64,000 nucleotides of DNA, taken from NCBI GenBank assembly GCA_026120035.1, contig JALRME010000018.1, forward strand, positions 620,001-684,000. Reading direction: 5' to 3'. The notes under the pieces are model-generated. The model did no database searches and was not told where the DNA came from. It saw only the letters and a program-made list of their open reading frames with translations. Numbering within the stretch: the stretch's first letter is position 1; each line of letters opens with the position of its first letter. Shown one piece after another: positions 34,850 to 44,794 of the stretch. The stretch comes from Coleophoma eucalyptorum. Its lineage: Eukaryota; Ascomycota; Leotiomycetes; Helotiales; Dermateaceae. The translations under genes and the position numbers were made by a program.

Positions 34850-36001
34850 TTACTTCTTCTTCCACAGATAGATACCCACCCCCACAAATACAACCGAGGT
34901 CGAAATGACTTTTGCCCATCTCAACGCCGCTGCCTTGGCGAGACCCCGGAACGCTTTTGCAACAGAAGCCTTGTCATTGGCATGGGGGAATTCCTCCTCG
35001 GGGATGGGACAGTTGAGAATCTTGCACAGCGGTGCCCAGCCTTCCTTGACGCTGTAGAAGAACAACTTCTCGGGCGGGACGACTCGCTTTAAGTAATTGT
35101 AATGTATCTCGAGAACATCTGTGTGCAGGGTCAGGTTTGATGAAGAAAGGGAGTTGAATGAGTTTGATGGCATTTACCCTTTCCATATATTTTGGTGAAA
35201 TTGGCTCCTTCCGGCAGCGCTGCTGCTTCAGGGTAGATGGCCCGTCTCCTAAGAGGAAATCTCAGTGAAAGTCCCAGCCAACAAATGATACGAGAGAGCA
35301 CGGACGAGGAGCATACAGCTCAAGCCCCGGTATCCAATGCAATATGAAAAAGAGAAAACCATTACCTATGATTCATGTACAGCCTCCATTGGCTAAAGTA
35401 CCTCAATGCCGGCATGATCGAGAACATGGCGTCGATCCACCACATATTCATCTCCTTCAAGAGGTCGCCCAGACTCCGGAACCAGGTCTCAGGGTCACGC
35501 GTCGTGCAGATCACCACGGCATCCGGGTAGATCTCTACCAGCTCCTCGACAAACATGATGCCGGGGTTATCAGTCATGCCCACGTAGCCATGGAAAATCT
35601 CCCGCATCGCGTGCTTGATGGTGTCTGGGCTGGAGGTGGGGGACATTGCGGTGAGCCATTTCTTAATGAACGCTGGATGCAGGAATTTTCTGTTAGAAAA
35701 AGAGATATGGCAAGAAAGAAGTGGTGGAGGCTTGGCCAGGCCAGGTGTGGAGGAACCTAATCGTGGGGTCTTCCTGATCGATGAAGGGAGGGGTGGGATT
35801 CATTCACGTGCCTTCTTCGCGGACGAGACATGCACTCCCAGTGTGACATACTGGTCCCTTTAGGAGCTTCTCGAGCGCCAAAGTGAAAGATACGGTTGCT
35901 GTGCGCGAGTATCCCGCCCCAATAACCTGGAGCGTGCGGGTGGAATCTGGCGGAGGTGCTTGAAAGGAAGCAATAGGGAAGTCGGGTATGAGATTAGACA
36001 T
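34850..36001 (-). CDS. Sulfotransferase-like P-loop protein (Sulfotransfer_4 type) with C-terminal membrane tail
   Basis: 278 residues with exons 36001-35812, 35672-35366, 35248-35178 and 35118-34850. Family landmarks: the nucleotide loop VIGAGYSRTATVSFTLALEK, CHTGSACLVREEAFIKKW, VEELVEIYPDAVVICTTRDPETWFRS (PAPS 3'-phosphate region) and VKEGWAPLCKILNCPIP. A C-terminal hydrophobic helix ending in WKKK suggests a tail anchor. The first intron is best read with a GC donor (gcacgtg) because this gives the family sequence REEAFIKKW; a GT donor four bases further with acceptor at 35690 (exon restarting at 35689) also keeps the frame and would give 285 residues. The usual loop Gly (SRTGT) is Ala here. 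Such genes are common in fungal metabolite clusters, but their reaction is rarely known. A sulfonation role is inferred only. Confidence 0.82.
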
Positions 36002-36081
36002 GGTTAATGAAGAGGAGAGTTGGAGGTCTAGCTGTCAGGTTGGGCTCTTGACAACGAAGACGTTGTCTTGGGGCTGTCAGC

Positions 36082-36089
36082 TATTTATA
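36082..36089 (-). promoter_or_regulatory. TATA box of the sulfotransferase-like gene
   Basis: TATAAATA on the minus strand about 81 bp upstream of the start codon. Confidence 0.45.
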
Positions 36090-36894
36090 CAAGCTGTCAG
36101 CAAGCTTGGTAAACCTGGGCTGATGGCTCGGCTAATGTTGTCATTGGTGGTCGGGAAAGGGAGAAGACAGGCTACTTATGACACATAAGTCAAGTTATCA
36201 CAGTAAAATGTTAATAATATAAGAAAATATAGAATCCTCACACTATACCGTGAAATGCCATATCTAAACCCAGAGAAACAGCGTGCGTTGCTTAAGAAGG
36301 GCTTTGATTCTTGGGTGAAGGGGTCTTAACCTCCCCCCAAACTAATTCAAAAATTGCGAGCTACTCAATTATTCCCGTATTCAGTAGATACTTTATCTAT
36401 CTCTAGCTTTTTACTAACTCAACTCTAAAAGTCAAGATTCAGGTATTCCAGAGATCGGCATACCTCTTGGACTTTATTTAGTTTAGAAGACAATCAATCA
36501 CTAGCCGAATCTTGGGATATCTACTCTTGCTCTGTGTATACATGCAGGAGGCATGTAGGCTTGGCCCTCAGTGATCATTTTCAAACCTCTACTTCAACTC
36601 TCAGAGGAAAATTAAAATATCTTGATTGCGAAGCTCATTGCCTCAACACCCTTGATAGCTCTTTTACATATATACTCCTGCCTTCCAACGCCAACCAAGC
36701 GCCCAGGATCTCGGTTAGGATTACCCTCTAATATCCAGGCCAGGCACCCGCTTAATCAAGGTTCGGTGTCGCTTACGCGAGCTTGGCACTTCCCGCCCTC
36801 GCCCCAAAAAAGAATATCTGGTGCCGAAAGAAGAAAGCAGCTCGTCGACCCAGAACAGACGACAAAAGACTAAAAAGGTGTAATAACCAAACAC
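36090..36894. other. Intergenic region, no gene seen
   Basis: A/T-rich upstream flank of the sulfotransferase-like gene. Nothing recognisable besides short chance frames. Confidence 0.4.
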
Positions 36895-36901
36895 AAAAAA
36901 A
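36895..36901 (-). terminator. RNA polymerase III terminator of the tRNA gene
   Basis: Run of seven T on the minus strand, beginning about 15 bases after the tRNA 3' end. Confidence 0.7.
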
Positions 36902-36915
36902 TTATCATCAATGAA

Positions 36916-37013
36916 TAGCTGCTTCTGGTTTCGATCCAGAGTCCTCCGGGTGTTCTCAGGAGAATGTTTTCTCTTGATATGAGCCCGGCGCGCTTCCGCT
37001 GCGCCAAGCAGCT
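36916..37013 (-). tRNA. Initiator tRNA-Met (CAU) with intron
   Basis: A 98-base gene read on the minus strand. The acceptor stem AGCTGCT/AGCAGCT pairs perfectly and begins with the A1:U72 pair characteristic of fungal/eukaryotic initiators. The D-arm is GGCGCAGCGGAAGCGC. The anticodon stem CCGGG/CCCGG carries loop CTCATA-A with anticodon CAT. The intron of about 26 bases lies at the standard position after base 37. The T-arm reads GGATCGAAACC with AUCG replacing the usual TPsiCG/A, another initiator mark. Mature length is 72 bases before CCA. A T7 terminator follows. Confidence 0.93.
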
Positions 37014-37625
37014 TGTTTTTGTTGAAAAGAAGTGTGTTATTTCATATTATTAACTGCACAATATAAGTGGGTTTTGGAGGTGTGCCACTTTCCTTTGATG
37101 AAATGGCAGGCACTGTAATAACGCAGTATGTTATTTATGTGCGCTCAAGTGCGCTTCATATAGGACGCTATTAAGATGTCCACCACTTTTAAATTTGACT
37201 TATTAACCCGAAATCAGGTGTATATGTTGCTTTTGCGGCAAAGTAGTGTTGGAATTTCAACATCAACTATTTCCTTAAATTTATTGATGAGTGGTATAAT
37301 TTGCAGGTTACACCAGGTTATTTCAAAAACCAGAACACCATAATTTCTCCAGTTGGAGGTAATTATTTAAACGGTCAACATTATAGACACTAAAAACATA
37401 TTGAACAAGTGAAAAAATGACCCTATAACCTCTAGGGTAGATTTAGTGATTAAGTTACAAAATATAGCGGTATTTGATTTGTGGACCCCCCCCCCCAACC
37501 AGTAGTTAAGACTGCAAGTTATCAAGCAAGATCTAATTTTGGCAGATAAATCAACATTTATTCTATTCCTACTAAGTCTTTTTTTCTCATAATAAAACTC
37601 ATCCATAAGTGTTGATAGTAACTAC
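37014..37625. other. A/T-rich tract with a C11 homopolymer
   Basis: Markedly A/T-rich non-coding sequence between the tRNA and the PaiB-like gene, containing a run of eleven C at 37486-37496. It could be a degraded repeat, but no terminal repeat or transposase similarity is visible. Confidence 0.5.
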
Positions 37626-38402
37626 TCATTTTTCCATCAATTCATACTTTAATCTTTCCCTCTCTTGCACTAAGTCTGCCATCTGATTACCCAAAGGCTT
37701 ATCCAATTCTCGGAACCCCTCAATAGTACCCTGTCGATCTTCAGCTCCTAATTCCTGGCTCATCTTCCATTTCCCTTCTAGTCTCGTAACCTCAATCTCT
37801 ACGCCCAAAATAGCCTTCTTGAGAAGATTGATATACGTGTCGGGCGATTCATCGACAGTCCACGGACCTTTCCTTCCTTCCTTTCCATCATAACCCATAA
37901 AGTCTTCCTCAGCCAGAGACGACAGGTCGGAGATCTGCTTGCTCAAAAATTCGCCTGTCTCTGCTCCAGTTGAGAAGTAGATGGTAGCCATACCATAAGC
38001 TTGAACAGCTGCATAATTCCAGGTCGGCACCACCTTTCCCGTTGATGGCTTGGTCTTGACGTAGAACTTGGGCGTCACATAATGTTGGACTGGACTCGTG
38101 AACAAGACCATGACTTCATCCTTCAGCTTGACTGGTTCGGTTCCTTCCGGTGAAATATTCTTGGCTGCCTCCACGAGTGCCTTGGCATGTGGGTTTGCGC
38201 GGGCAAGATGGCCCCGTAGTTTCGAGCCAACTGCCGTGTTTGTATCTTCGGGTTGATCGAGGACCCATGGTAAATGTGTGCTTTGCAGGAATGGATACGA
38301 TTCTGAAGACAATCCGGTGGTCAGAACTCCTAATGGGTTCTGCTGTATGAACTCATAGAGCGCTGGAATCGAGAGCTCTGCGTGATCCTTTCGAAGATAC
38401 AT
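37626..38402 (-). CDS. PaiB-like FMN-binding split-barrel protein
   Basis: Single-exon protein of 258 residues in the FMN_bind_2/PaiB family (named after a Bacillus sporulation/protease regulator). It opens with MYLRKDHAELSI, the typical start of the family, followed by QQNPLGVLTT. The core motif VVPTWNYAAVQAYG is diagnostic. Other family stretches are GHLARANPHAK and the SPVQHYVTPKFY segment, and the C-terminal helix contains the GKWKMSQ element. The protein is cytosolic as far as sequence shows. In fungi the ligand and role are unknown; a flavin reductase-like or regulatory function is inferred. It is divergent from the GNAT gene with about 600 bp between. Confidence 0.9.
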   Translation of the reverse strand: MYLRKDHAELSIPALYEFIQQNPLGVLTTGLSSESYPFLQSTHLPWVLDQPEDTNTAVGSKLRGHLARANPHAKALVEAAKNISPEGTEPVKLKDEVMVLFTSPVQHYVTPKFYVKTKPSTGKVVPTWNYAAVQAYGMATIYFSTGAETGEFLSKQISDLSSLAEEDFMGYDGKEGRKGPWTVDESPDTYINLLKKAILGVEIEVTRLEGKWKMSQELGAEDRQGTIEGFRELDKPLGNQMADLVQERERLKYELMEK

Positions 38403-39008
38403 CTTTTAGATATTTGGAAACCGATAGGAGGATTCCAAGAATGTAACGGCTGCAGTATTCCAGGCTCGTCAGCAAGAATAAACCAACAACTTATAGGTCA
38501 GTTTGGGTGAGTCACGGGATACAGAGGATGGCACAGATGAATGAGGATTGACCTAGAAACGAAAGATATTCAATGCAGTCAATGCCTATGTGACTGACTC
38601 TTTATCTATCGTCTCCTCGGAGTTCCCGTAGGCGGCGGAAGCAACCCGCCAATGCCGCCGTAGGTATCGTCGGCCCTCGCTAGTCCACCCATTACTAATG
38701 CTAGCCAGAAAGAGGTTGCTCGCTACATTTCAGAGACGCTAAAACACGCCCTATTGATCTTCCTTCAGTCATGTCAAACCGCCAATGCAGTTTTTGCTCT
38801 TTCTGTGACAAGACAGAACTGTGACTGACGGAAAGAGAAGGCTCTAGAATCCGAGATTGCTTCCTTATATAATTTGATCAAACAAACCTGCTCTCTTTTT
38901 CTGCTATCAAAGTATTATCATTCTGCCCGCCAAGCCAGTAAAAGCTCCTGTGCGCTTTCCTTAAATCTCCAGCTGCATTTTCGCCTGCTTGCATCAACTC
39001 AACCAAAA
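38403..39008. other. Divergent intergenic region
   Basis: Promoters of the PaiB-like and GNAT genes. An in-frame extension of the GNAT frame up to an ATG at 38874 is possible. No clear binding motif noticed. Confidence 0.4.
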
Positions 39009-39572
39009 ATGGGAGAAAAGACGACAGAGTTGTTAACTCCAATCCCTAAACCACAAGCTGTCCTTCGTCACGCAACCGAGAAGGATGTCCACGCCATCGC
39101 TACTCTTGGAGCACATGTCTTTTCGTCCACATTTGGCTTCTCCATGCCGCCCGCCGACCTTGCCACGTACTTAGAAGACGCCTATTCTCCAACATCCATT
39201 GCACGCGACCTCGCCAATCCCCTCGTGGACATTATTGTGGCCGTCGACCCCCAAGACACCGTCAAGGGCTTTGTGCAGTTGACCCAAGGAACCACTGAGC
39301 CTTGTCTTGAGGGCGCCGAGAACCCGATTGAGCTTCAACGCCTTTATGTCAGTCAAGACTTCCATGGAAGTGGTGTTGGCCGCAAACTCTATGAGATGGT
39401 CGAGGATATCGCGCGGCAAAGAGGCTTCAAAACTCTCTGGCTTGGTGTGTGGGAGGAAAATTTCAAGGCACAGAAGGTGTATGAGCGATTTGGATTTTCT
39501 AAAATAGGATTGCACGATTTTGTAATGGGAGAGTGTGTGCAAACTGACTGGATTTTGAGCAAGAAGCTATAA
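39009..39572 (+). CDS. GNAT-family N-acetyltransferase
   Basis: 187-residue acetyl-CoA-dependent acetyltransferase in one exon. Motif A is visible as LQRLYVSQDFHGSGVGRK, with the Q/R-x-x-G-x-G/A pyrophosphate loop, followed by motif B LWLGVWEENFKAQKVYERFGF. The N-terminal part begins RHATEKDVHAIATLG, usual for GNAT folds. I chose the ATG at 39009 because homologous-looking sequence starts just after it; the frame is open to an ATG at 38874 whose 45 extra residues are not conserved-looking but are Ser/Arg-rich and could be a mitochondrial extension. Substrate is unknown. The gene is convergent with POP1. Confidence 0.87.
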   Translation: MGEKTTELLTPIPKPQAVLRHATEKDVHAIATLGAHVFSSTFGFSMPPADLATYLEDAYSPTSIARDLANPLVDIIVAVDPQDTVKGFVQLTQGTTEPCLEGAENPIELQRLYVSQDFHGSGVGRKLYEMVEDIARQRGFKTLWLGVWEENFKAQKVYERFGFSKIGLHDFVMGECVQTDWILSKKL

Positions 39573-39780
39573 TAGATTTGCGTTTTGCTAGGCGTATGGA
39601 ATAGAGGTTAGAAAGGAGAGGTTCAAACCTTTGGTTATATAGATGTACATTCAATGATTGAGACGAAATAAAAAGCACTGATACCCACTGGTGCTTCAAG
39701 GTCACTATAACTTCCCGGCTGGGACAAATGACTGGATGAATCGATTGATATGTGCTGCATGTGCCTATACATGAAAGCTG

Positions 39781-42510
39781 TCACACAACTTCCCATCTAG
39801 CGAGCCTGCCCACAGTTTCGCCAGCATTTCGAACAATACATAATTTCCCTTCCTTACCCCTTCCAATCTCTGACTTTAATCCCTCGATCACCTTTTTGGC
39901 AAGCAAGCTGCCGATAGCGATACCTTTACCTTCGGCTAAGTTGAACTCGCCAGTCGTCACAAACCCAATGCAGTCCTCCTCGTCGGGACACAGAGGATGA
40001 TCCCCTACGTCTTCGGGTTTGGGGTATGATAATGGCGGCGTCTCGAGCAATGACTGGGCAAGAAGACGTACGCGCTGCGGAAGAGGTGTGTTTAAAGGAA
40101 TACTAGTGGTCGTGATTTTGGAGTTCTTCTTTGATTTTGGGTTAAACCCCTTTTTTGATGTGCTCGGTAAAAGCGATAGCCATTGCTCGCGCAGATTCGA
40201 AGGCAGGCGCGTGCATGCGGAATTATCTGAGGATTGTGATGTGATGAGAGATGGCAGACGATAGATTCTGGCGCATGGTGTAGCTAATCCGCGTGAGAGA
40301 AGGGTCACGCGGACTGTGGCAACGGTGTTGCTCGCTGGTAGTTCCGATGTCATAGTTGATGATAGGAGAGAGTTGAAGACATGACTGGGAAGTTGTTGCA
40401 GCGTAGGAGGTATGTTTGCCGTCTCAATTATGTTAGATGTCTGAGTGGATTCTTCTGTCGTTTGAGTGGTAGCATTAGAATCAATCACTCGCTTCTTCAT
40501 CAGGGTATCGGATGCTCTCAGCAACCACTCGAAATCGCAAGCCCAGCCTCTTCCGACCTCACCCTTCCTTCCAGCACCAAGATTTAAGGATACCCATTCG
40601 ATTCTCTTTCCTCTGGGTTTCTTATCCCATTCAGACTTTCGTTTTTCCCGTTCATCTATTTCCCAGGTATAACCACCACTGGTACCAGGGAAGTCAGCAG
40701 GGAACCATGGCACTCCATGCTCGAAATAAACCTGCCGGATCTCGTTCAATCCGCCAAAACGTGGGTTACCTCCTGTGGATAGTGGGTAATGGACAAGCCC
40801 ATACCAGATAGGCAGAATGCATTTCCATGGTGCTAGAACAGTCCAACTTCCCTGGCTGGAATTTGCAGCATTAGTTCGGTTTGCAAGAAGCATAACAGGT
40901 ATTCGTGGATCAGTTGCAGTGATAGAAGGGTAGCCACCAGGTGGAGCAAGCGCTTTACGGCGGTTTATAGCCTTTTGAGAGGACAAATGAGTTGCCCTAA
41001 AGCGTGCATCTCGATCAAAGAGGTCTGTTGACGAAGGTGATGCATCAGCAGGCCAATCTGCTAGTGTCTGTAAGAGCTTAAAGCTTGCATTATCGTCTGC
41101 TGGATCTGGTAGCGTTATGGTACGAGAAGGATATCGAAGACGGGGATCCTGGATGGAAAAGGATAGTAAAGAGTTTACCGGAAGTGCTGCAGGGTTGGAA
41201 ACACCTGCAAGCGAGGAAAATATACTGCCGTGCTTCTCTATGCATCCTCCTTTGTCTTCATAAGGGGACAGAATACCAAGCAGGGTCTCTGTTGATGCTA
41301 CTCCAGTGATTTCAATGCTTCCAATCTCGAACCTTAGATCTTCGGCATGTACTGCAGGCCTCTGTTGTTTACACAGTCGCAGAACTTCATTCCATGTCTC
41401 CAGAAATATGGAAGGATGGACTCGAAGAAAGACGGATTGAGATGATCGGGGGTTTTTGGAATTTTCAACGTCTGCTTCTACTGGGGCACTTTGCTGGACT
41501 GAAGACCAAATAGCAGTGGCAGGACCAATCCGAGCTTGGTTTCCTTTTTCACTTCGGCTCAACCAACCACTCCAGGTTCTCTTGCCCAATCTCCAGTTTT
41601 CCCCTCGTGACCCCCACAAGTCTTCCTTTACAAGTCCCAGTCCCCTAAGAACCTTCTCAAGATTCCCAACAGACCCATAGATTCGGATAGTGCTCATAAA
41701 ACTTGTGTCCCAAGCGATAGCGCCTCTACCACCACTGGCTCTATGTGTAGGCCGATAAGACTTTTCTGTTGAAGTTATTGGTATCGAGAACCTCCAAAGA
41801 GGATTTTTGGGTTCCGTCATTGTTGCCCGTTTCGCATGCCACATGTGTGTTGGTAGCCATGTCTTATCGATCTGTCTCTTCCTGAATTTTGCCTTGGGTT
41901 TGGACGGGTCGTTCAGCTTATCTGTTCGTATCTTCGGCCGGGCTTCCCTTGTCTCAATTCCATTATCCTTCGTAGTCCCGGCCTGTGCCTGCCGTAGAGC
42001 TTTCTTCTTCGCTGCCAGGCTTTCCAACCTTTTGGCGGTCTCTATTCTCAGCCTCGCCCTTGAACTGCGTGGTTTCCTTGTCCTAGCACTGACAGTCGGT
42101 GTATTATCATCTTTCATCTCCCTCTCCGCCCTATTCCTCATTCGCTTTGGCACCCTCTTGACATTGTGGCTCGCTGTTCTCCTCCTCATGTCTCGCGGTA
42201 CCTGCTGATGTGCTCTCTCATTGCGCATGCTTTTGGCATTTTGCATATTCTTCTCCAACGCCTTGATCTCGAACTCTCGTACCTTAAGAAAGGCTTGCAA
42301 ATCCAATTCGCCATTGCTAAGTGCCGCATCAGAAGTCTGGCTAGCAATTGTACGAGCGTCGCCCATTTTTTGTCTCTTCGACGCGTACCCCCCGCGTCCC
42401 CTGCCGCTGCTGAAGCTGTTCAGGGTTCGCGAGGGAAGTATCGAGGAAGCTTTACGCTTCTGAGGGTTGGTCGAGCCATTTGGGGCACTGGAAGCTAGCT
42501 TCGCAGGCAT
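39781..42510 (-). CDS. POP1: RNase P/RNase MRP protein subunit POP1
   Basis: Large basic nuclear/nucleolar subunit shared by RNase P (tRNA 5' maturation) and RNase MRP (rRNA processing). One uninterrupted exon of 909 residues. The N-terminal POP1 domain carries RRRTASHNVKRVPKRMRNR and, further on, KTWLPTHMWHAKRATM, both family hallmarks. The POPLD domain is seen in the middle with LPIWYGLVHYPLSTGGNPR and VPWFPADFPGTSGGY. The C-terminal part contains DCIGFVTTGEFNLAEGKG and ends RNAGETVGRLARWEVV, the usual glycine-cleavage-T-like end of POP1. The extreme N-terminus is Ser/Arg/Gly-rich with nuclear-localisation character. Length agrees with fungal homologues. Confidence 0.94.
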   Translation of the reverse strand: MPAKLASSAPNGSTNPQKRKASSILPSRTLNSFSSGRGRGGYASKRQKMGDARTIASQTSDAALSNGELDLQAFLKVREFEIKALEKNMQNAKSMRNERAHQQVPRDMRRRTASHNVKRVPKRMRNRAEREMKDDNTPTVSARTRKPRSSRARLRIETAKRLESLAAKKKALRQAQAGTTKDNGIETREARPKIRTDKLNDPSKPKAKFRKRQIDKTWLPTHMWHAKRATMTEPKNPLWRFSIPITSTEKSYRPTHRASGGRGAIAWDTSFMSTIRIYGSVGNLEKVLRGLGLVKEDLWGSRGENWRLGKRTWSGWLSRSEKGNQARIGPATAIWSSVQQSAPVEADVENSKNPRSSQSVFLRVHPSIFLETWNEVLRLCKQQRPAVHAEDLRFEIGSIEITGVASTETLLGILSPYEDKGGCIEKHGSIFSSLAGVSNPAALPVNSLLSFSIQDPRLRYPSRTITLPDPADDNASFKLLQTLADWPADASPSSTDLFDRDARFRATHLSSQKAINRRKALAPPGGYPSITATDPRIPVMLLANRTNAANSSQGSWTVLAPWKCILPIWYGLVHYPLSTGGNPRFGGLNEIRQVYFEHGVPWFPADFPGTSGGYTWEIDEREKRKSEWDKKPRGKRIEWVSLNLGAGRKGEVGRGWACDFEWLLRASDTLMKKRVIDSNATTQTTEESTQTSNIIETANIPPTLQQLPSHVFNSLLSSTMTSELPASNTVATVRVTLLSRGLATPCARIYRLPSLITSQSSDNSACTRLPSNLREQWLSLLPSTSKKGFNPKSKKNSKITTTSIPLNTPLPQRVRLLAQSLLETPPLSYPKPEDVGDHPLCPDEEDCIGFVTTGEFNLAEGKGIAIGSLLAKKVIEGLKSEIGRGKEGKLCIVRNAGETVGRLARWEVV

Positions 42511-43444
42511 ATCGTATGTTGGCGCAGCTTTAGAAGCTCCGTCAATCCAGATCTGAAAGTTATTTCGGCAGAATTATTTTGGTCTCGCTGAGTACCTCAC
42601 CGCTTTCAGCCTTATGACTCTTTCCTTATTTGACTCTTCACAAGCTAAACGTGCTCTCGCAAATAATCTAGGTAGTGAGCAACACCGAGATTGGTTGACT
42701 GGGCTGTAGGGTCCTTTGTCTCGACATAGACACCTGAAGCCCTGATTAGTAGTATCATTCAACTTGAAGAGGCATGGCCACGAATATTCAGAGCTCAGAA
42801 CTGGCTTTGATTTGCCAAAGGCAAAGGCATCAACTTGAGAGGCCGCTTATCTCCTTCTGTTCGTATACCGCTATGCTGTACTTCCAGGTCTGATCTTACT
42901 CTTCCCGAGTGCTTGGGCTGTAATTTATTTATTCACGCTTTGGTACCTTATCTATACAGCTCTGTCAATATTTTTGGTCATTTTACGAGCTGGCTTTCAC
43001 TATGCTAAGTTGATTCTCGTGATTGGAAATACTGTTGGATTGGGCATCTGCTCGGGAAGGGCCGAACTTATTCATCTGTTGTCGACATTGAAAGCAAGCA
43101 TGATGGAGATATATGCAGCAGCCTAAGTGATAAGTGGCACAGTTGCTGCATAGGAGAGTACTCAACAAGGTTGCATGCAGCGAACCTGCAGTTTTGAAAT
43201 TAAATATCATTACTTCTGCTTTGTTACACGCTTGCCAACATGATCAGACTTCCCGGATCTCAAGGTGTACAGAGTCCTTTCCGTACTTGCTTTTTGTATG
43301 TTCACCACCCCTAGTCGCCTGCTAACAAGGCACCACCACTTCTTCAACGGATTAACCTTCTCGACTTCCTCCGCTTGTATTCATCATTCAACTTTATGTT
43401 CGGTGCTCTTTGAATCGGCAGGCCAGGCTTTTTTAGTTGATAAC
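42511..43444. other. Divergent intergenic region, no gene seen
   Basis: Upstream regions of POP1 and the GT25 gene. The GT25 frame is open upstream to 43265, but those residues lack a membrane or domain signal. Nothing else recognised. Confidence 0.4.
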
Positions 43445-44794
43445 ATGTTACCATTACGGCCAATTGTCATTTTGGGATCGGTTATTGCTTTTCTTTGCTT
43501 CTTGTACGCTCGAACTGCAGGAACCTTCCGAGAACGCGTGATCTTCAAGCCAGTCCCAGATACAGAGCGCGCAGGAAATGCTAGTCTAGGGGTGAGCATC
43601 CTTGTAGCCCTGTCCAGCCCTTTAGCTAAAACACTCCCACCACAGTTTGAGAAGGTCCTGGTTATTGGTTTGAAGGAAAGATCAGACAAGAAGGATGCGA
43701 TCACATTACAGAGTTCTCTTACAGGCTTCGGAGTCGAGTGGGTGGAGGGAGTTCGGGGACATGAGGTCGCAGATAAGGCAACACCAATGGTATGAATGCC
43801 ACCTCGAGTGGGTTCCTCAATATGGTGACTAAAGCTATGATCTTAGGGCATGGACCGCAAAGTCCTTTCAGCAAATAATATTGGCTCGTGGCGTGGACAC
43901 ATGAATGCAGTTAGGAGGTGCGGATCTGATACTTCTTTCTAGGGATACCTATTGCTAAATTTTGCGCACACAGCGTCATAGAGCGAAACCTTTCAAGCGC
44001 TCTTATTATGGAAGACGACGTAGACTGGGATATACGCCTGCGCTCTCAACTTCCCGAGTTTGCCAAAGGCATCCGGTCGATCTCCAATATCTCGCCTTCT
44101 ACTCTTCAATTTTCACCTTACGGTGATGACTGGGACAGTGCGTACTACCCATATGTCTGAGTTACGTTTAAAATTGTCCTTCTGGATGTCCTTTTATAGA
44201 CACCCCCCTTACCCGTTCCCTTTACTATATTGCCTTACGGCCAGAAAATACTCTGATGCAATCAATATCTACGATGTCACATGCTGACTGCACAACTGAG
44301 TAGTTCTTTGGCCAGGACATTGCGGAGAAGTACTTCCAGAGAATGATGATCGCCGATACGTAATCAGTAACGACGAAACCGTTGCTCCCAAAAAGCATCA
44401 ACCTTGGCTTGCGGCACTGAAAGATTATCCTGAACAGACTAGGATCGTTCATAAAACTGGAGCGCCCATCTGCACCTTTGCCTGCGCTGTCTCCTTGAGA
44501 GGTGCACAGAAGATCTTGTGGGCACTTGCCTTGCAAGGCAGAAATCTGGCTTTCGACAATGCTTTAGCGTCCTTTTGCAGAGACGGCTATCTGAATATCA
44601 AGTGCTTCAGCATCCAGCCAATGCTTTTCTTCCATCATCGGCCAGCTGGCGCTACGGACAAGGATAGTGATATACAGAATGGAGACGGCGGAGTAATTAG
44701 AAAGAAAGGTTTCACGGAGAATATCGTTTGGAGTACAAGGTTGAATATTGAGAAGCTTTTGATAGAGGCTACAGATTATGTTATGCAGTGGTAA
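43445..44794 (+). CDS. Glycosyltransferase family 25 protein, type II membrane
   Basis: 356 residues from exons 43445-43789, 43847-43917, 43974-44137 and 44304-44794. The N-terminus has a short cytoplasmic end and a membrane segment (PIVILGSVIAFLCFLYA), typical of a Golgi type II enzyme. GT25 landmarks: FEKVLVIGLKERSDKK, SANNIGSWRGHMNAVRRV, ALIMEDDVDWD with the acidic EDD metal/donor motif, ILWPGHCGE after the third splice, and ICTFACAVSLRGAQKIL. In bacteria the family adds beta-galactose to lipooligosaccharide and in animals to collagen hydroxylysine; fungal acceptors are unknown. The third intron is long for this locus (166 bp). Start at 43445 is chosen because it directly precedes the membrane anchor. 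Confidence 0.87.
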
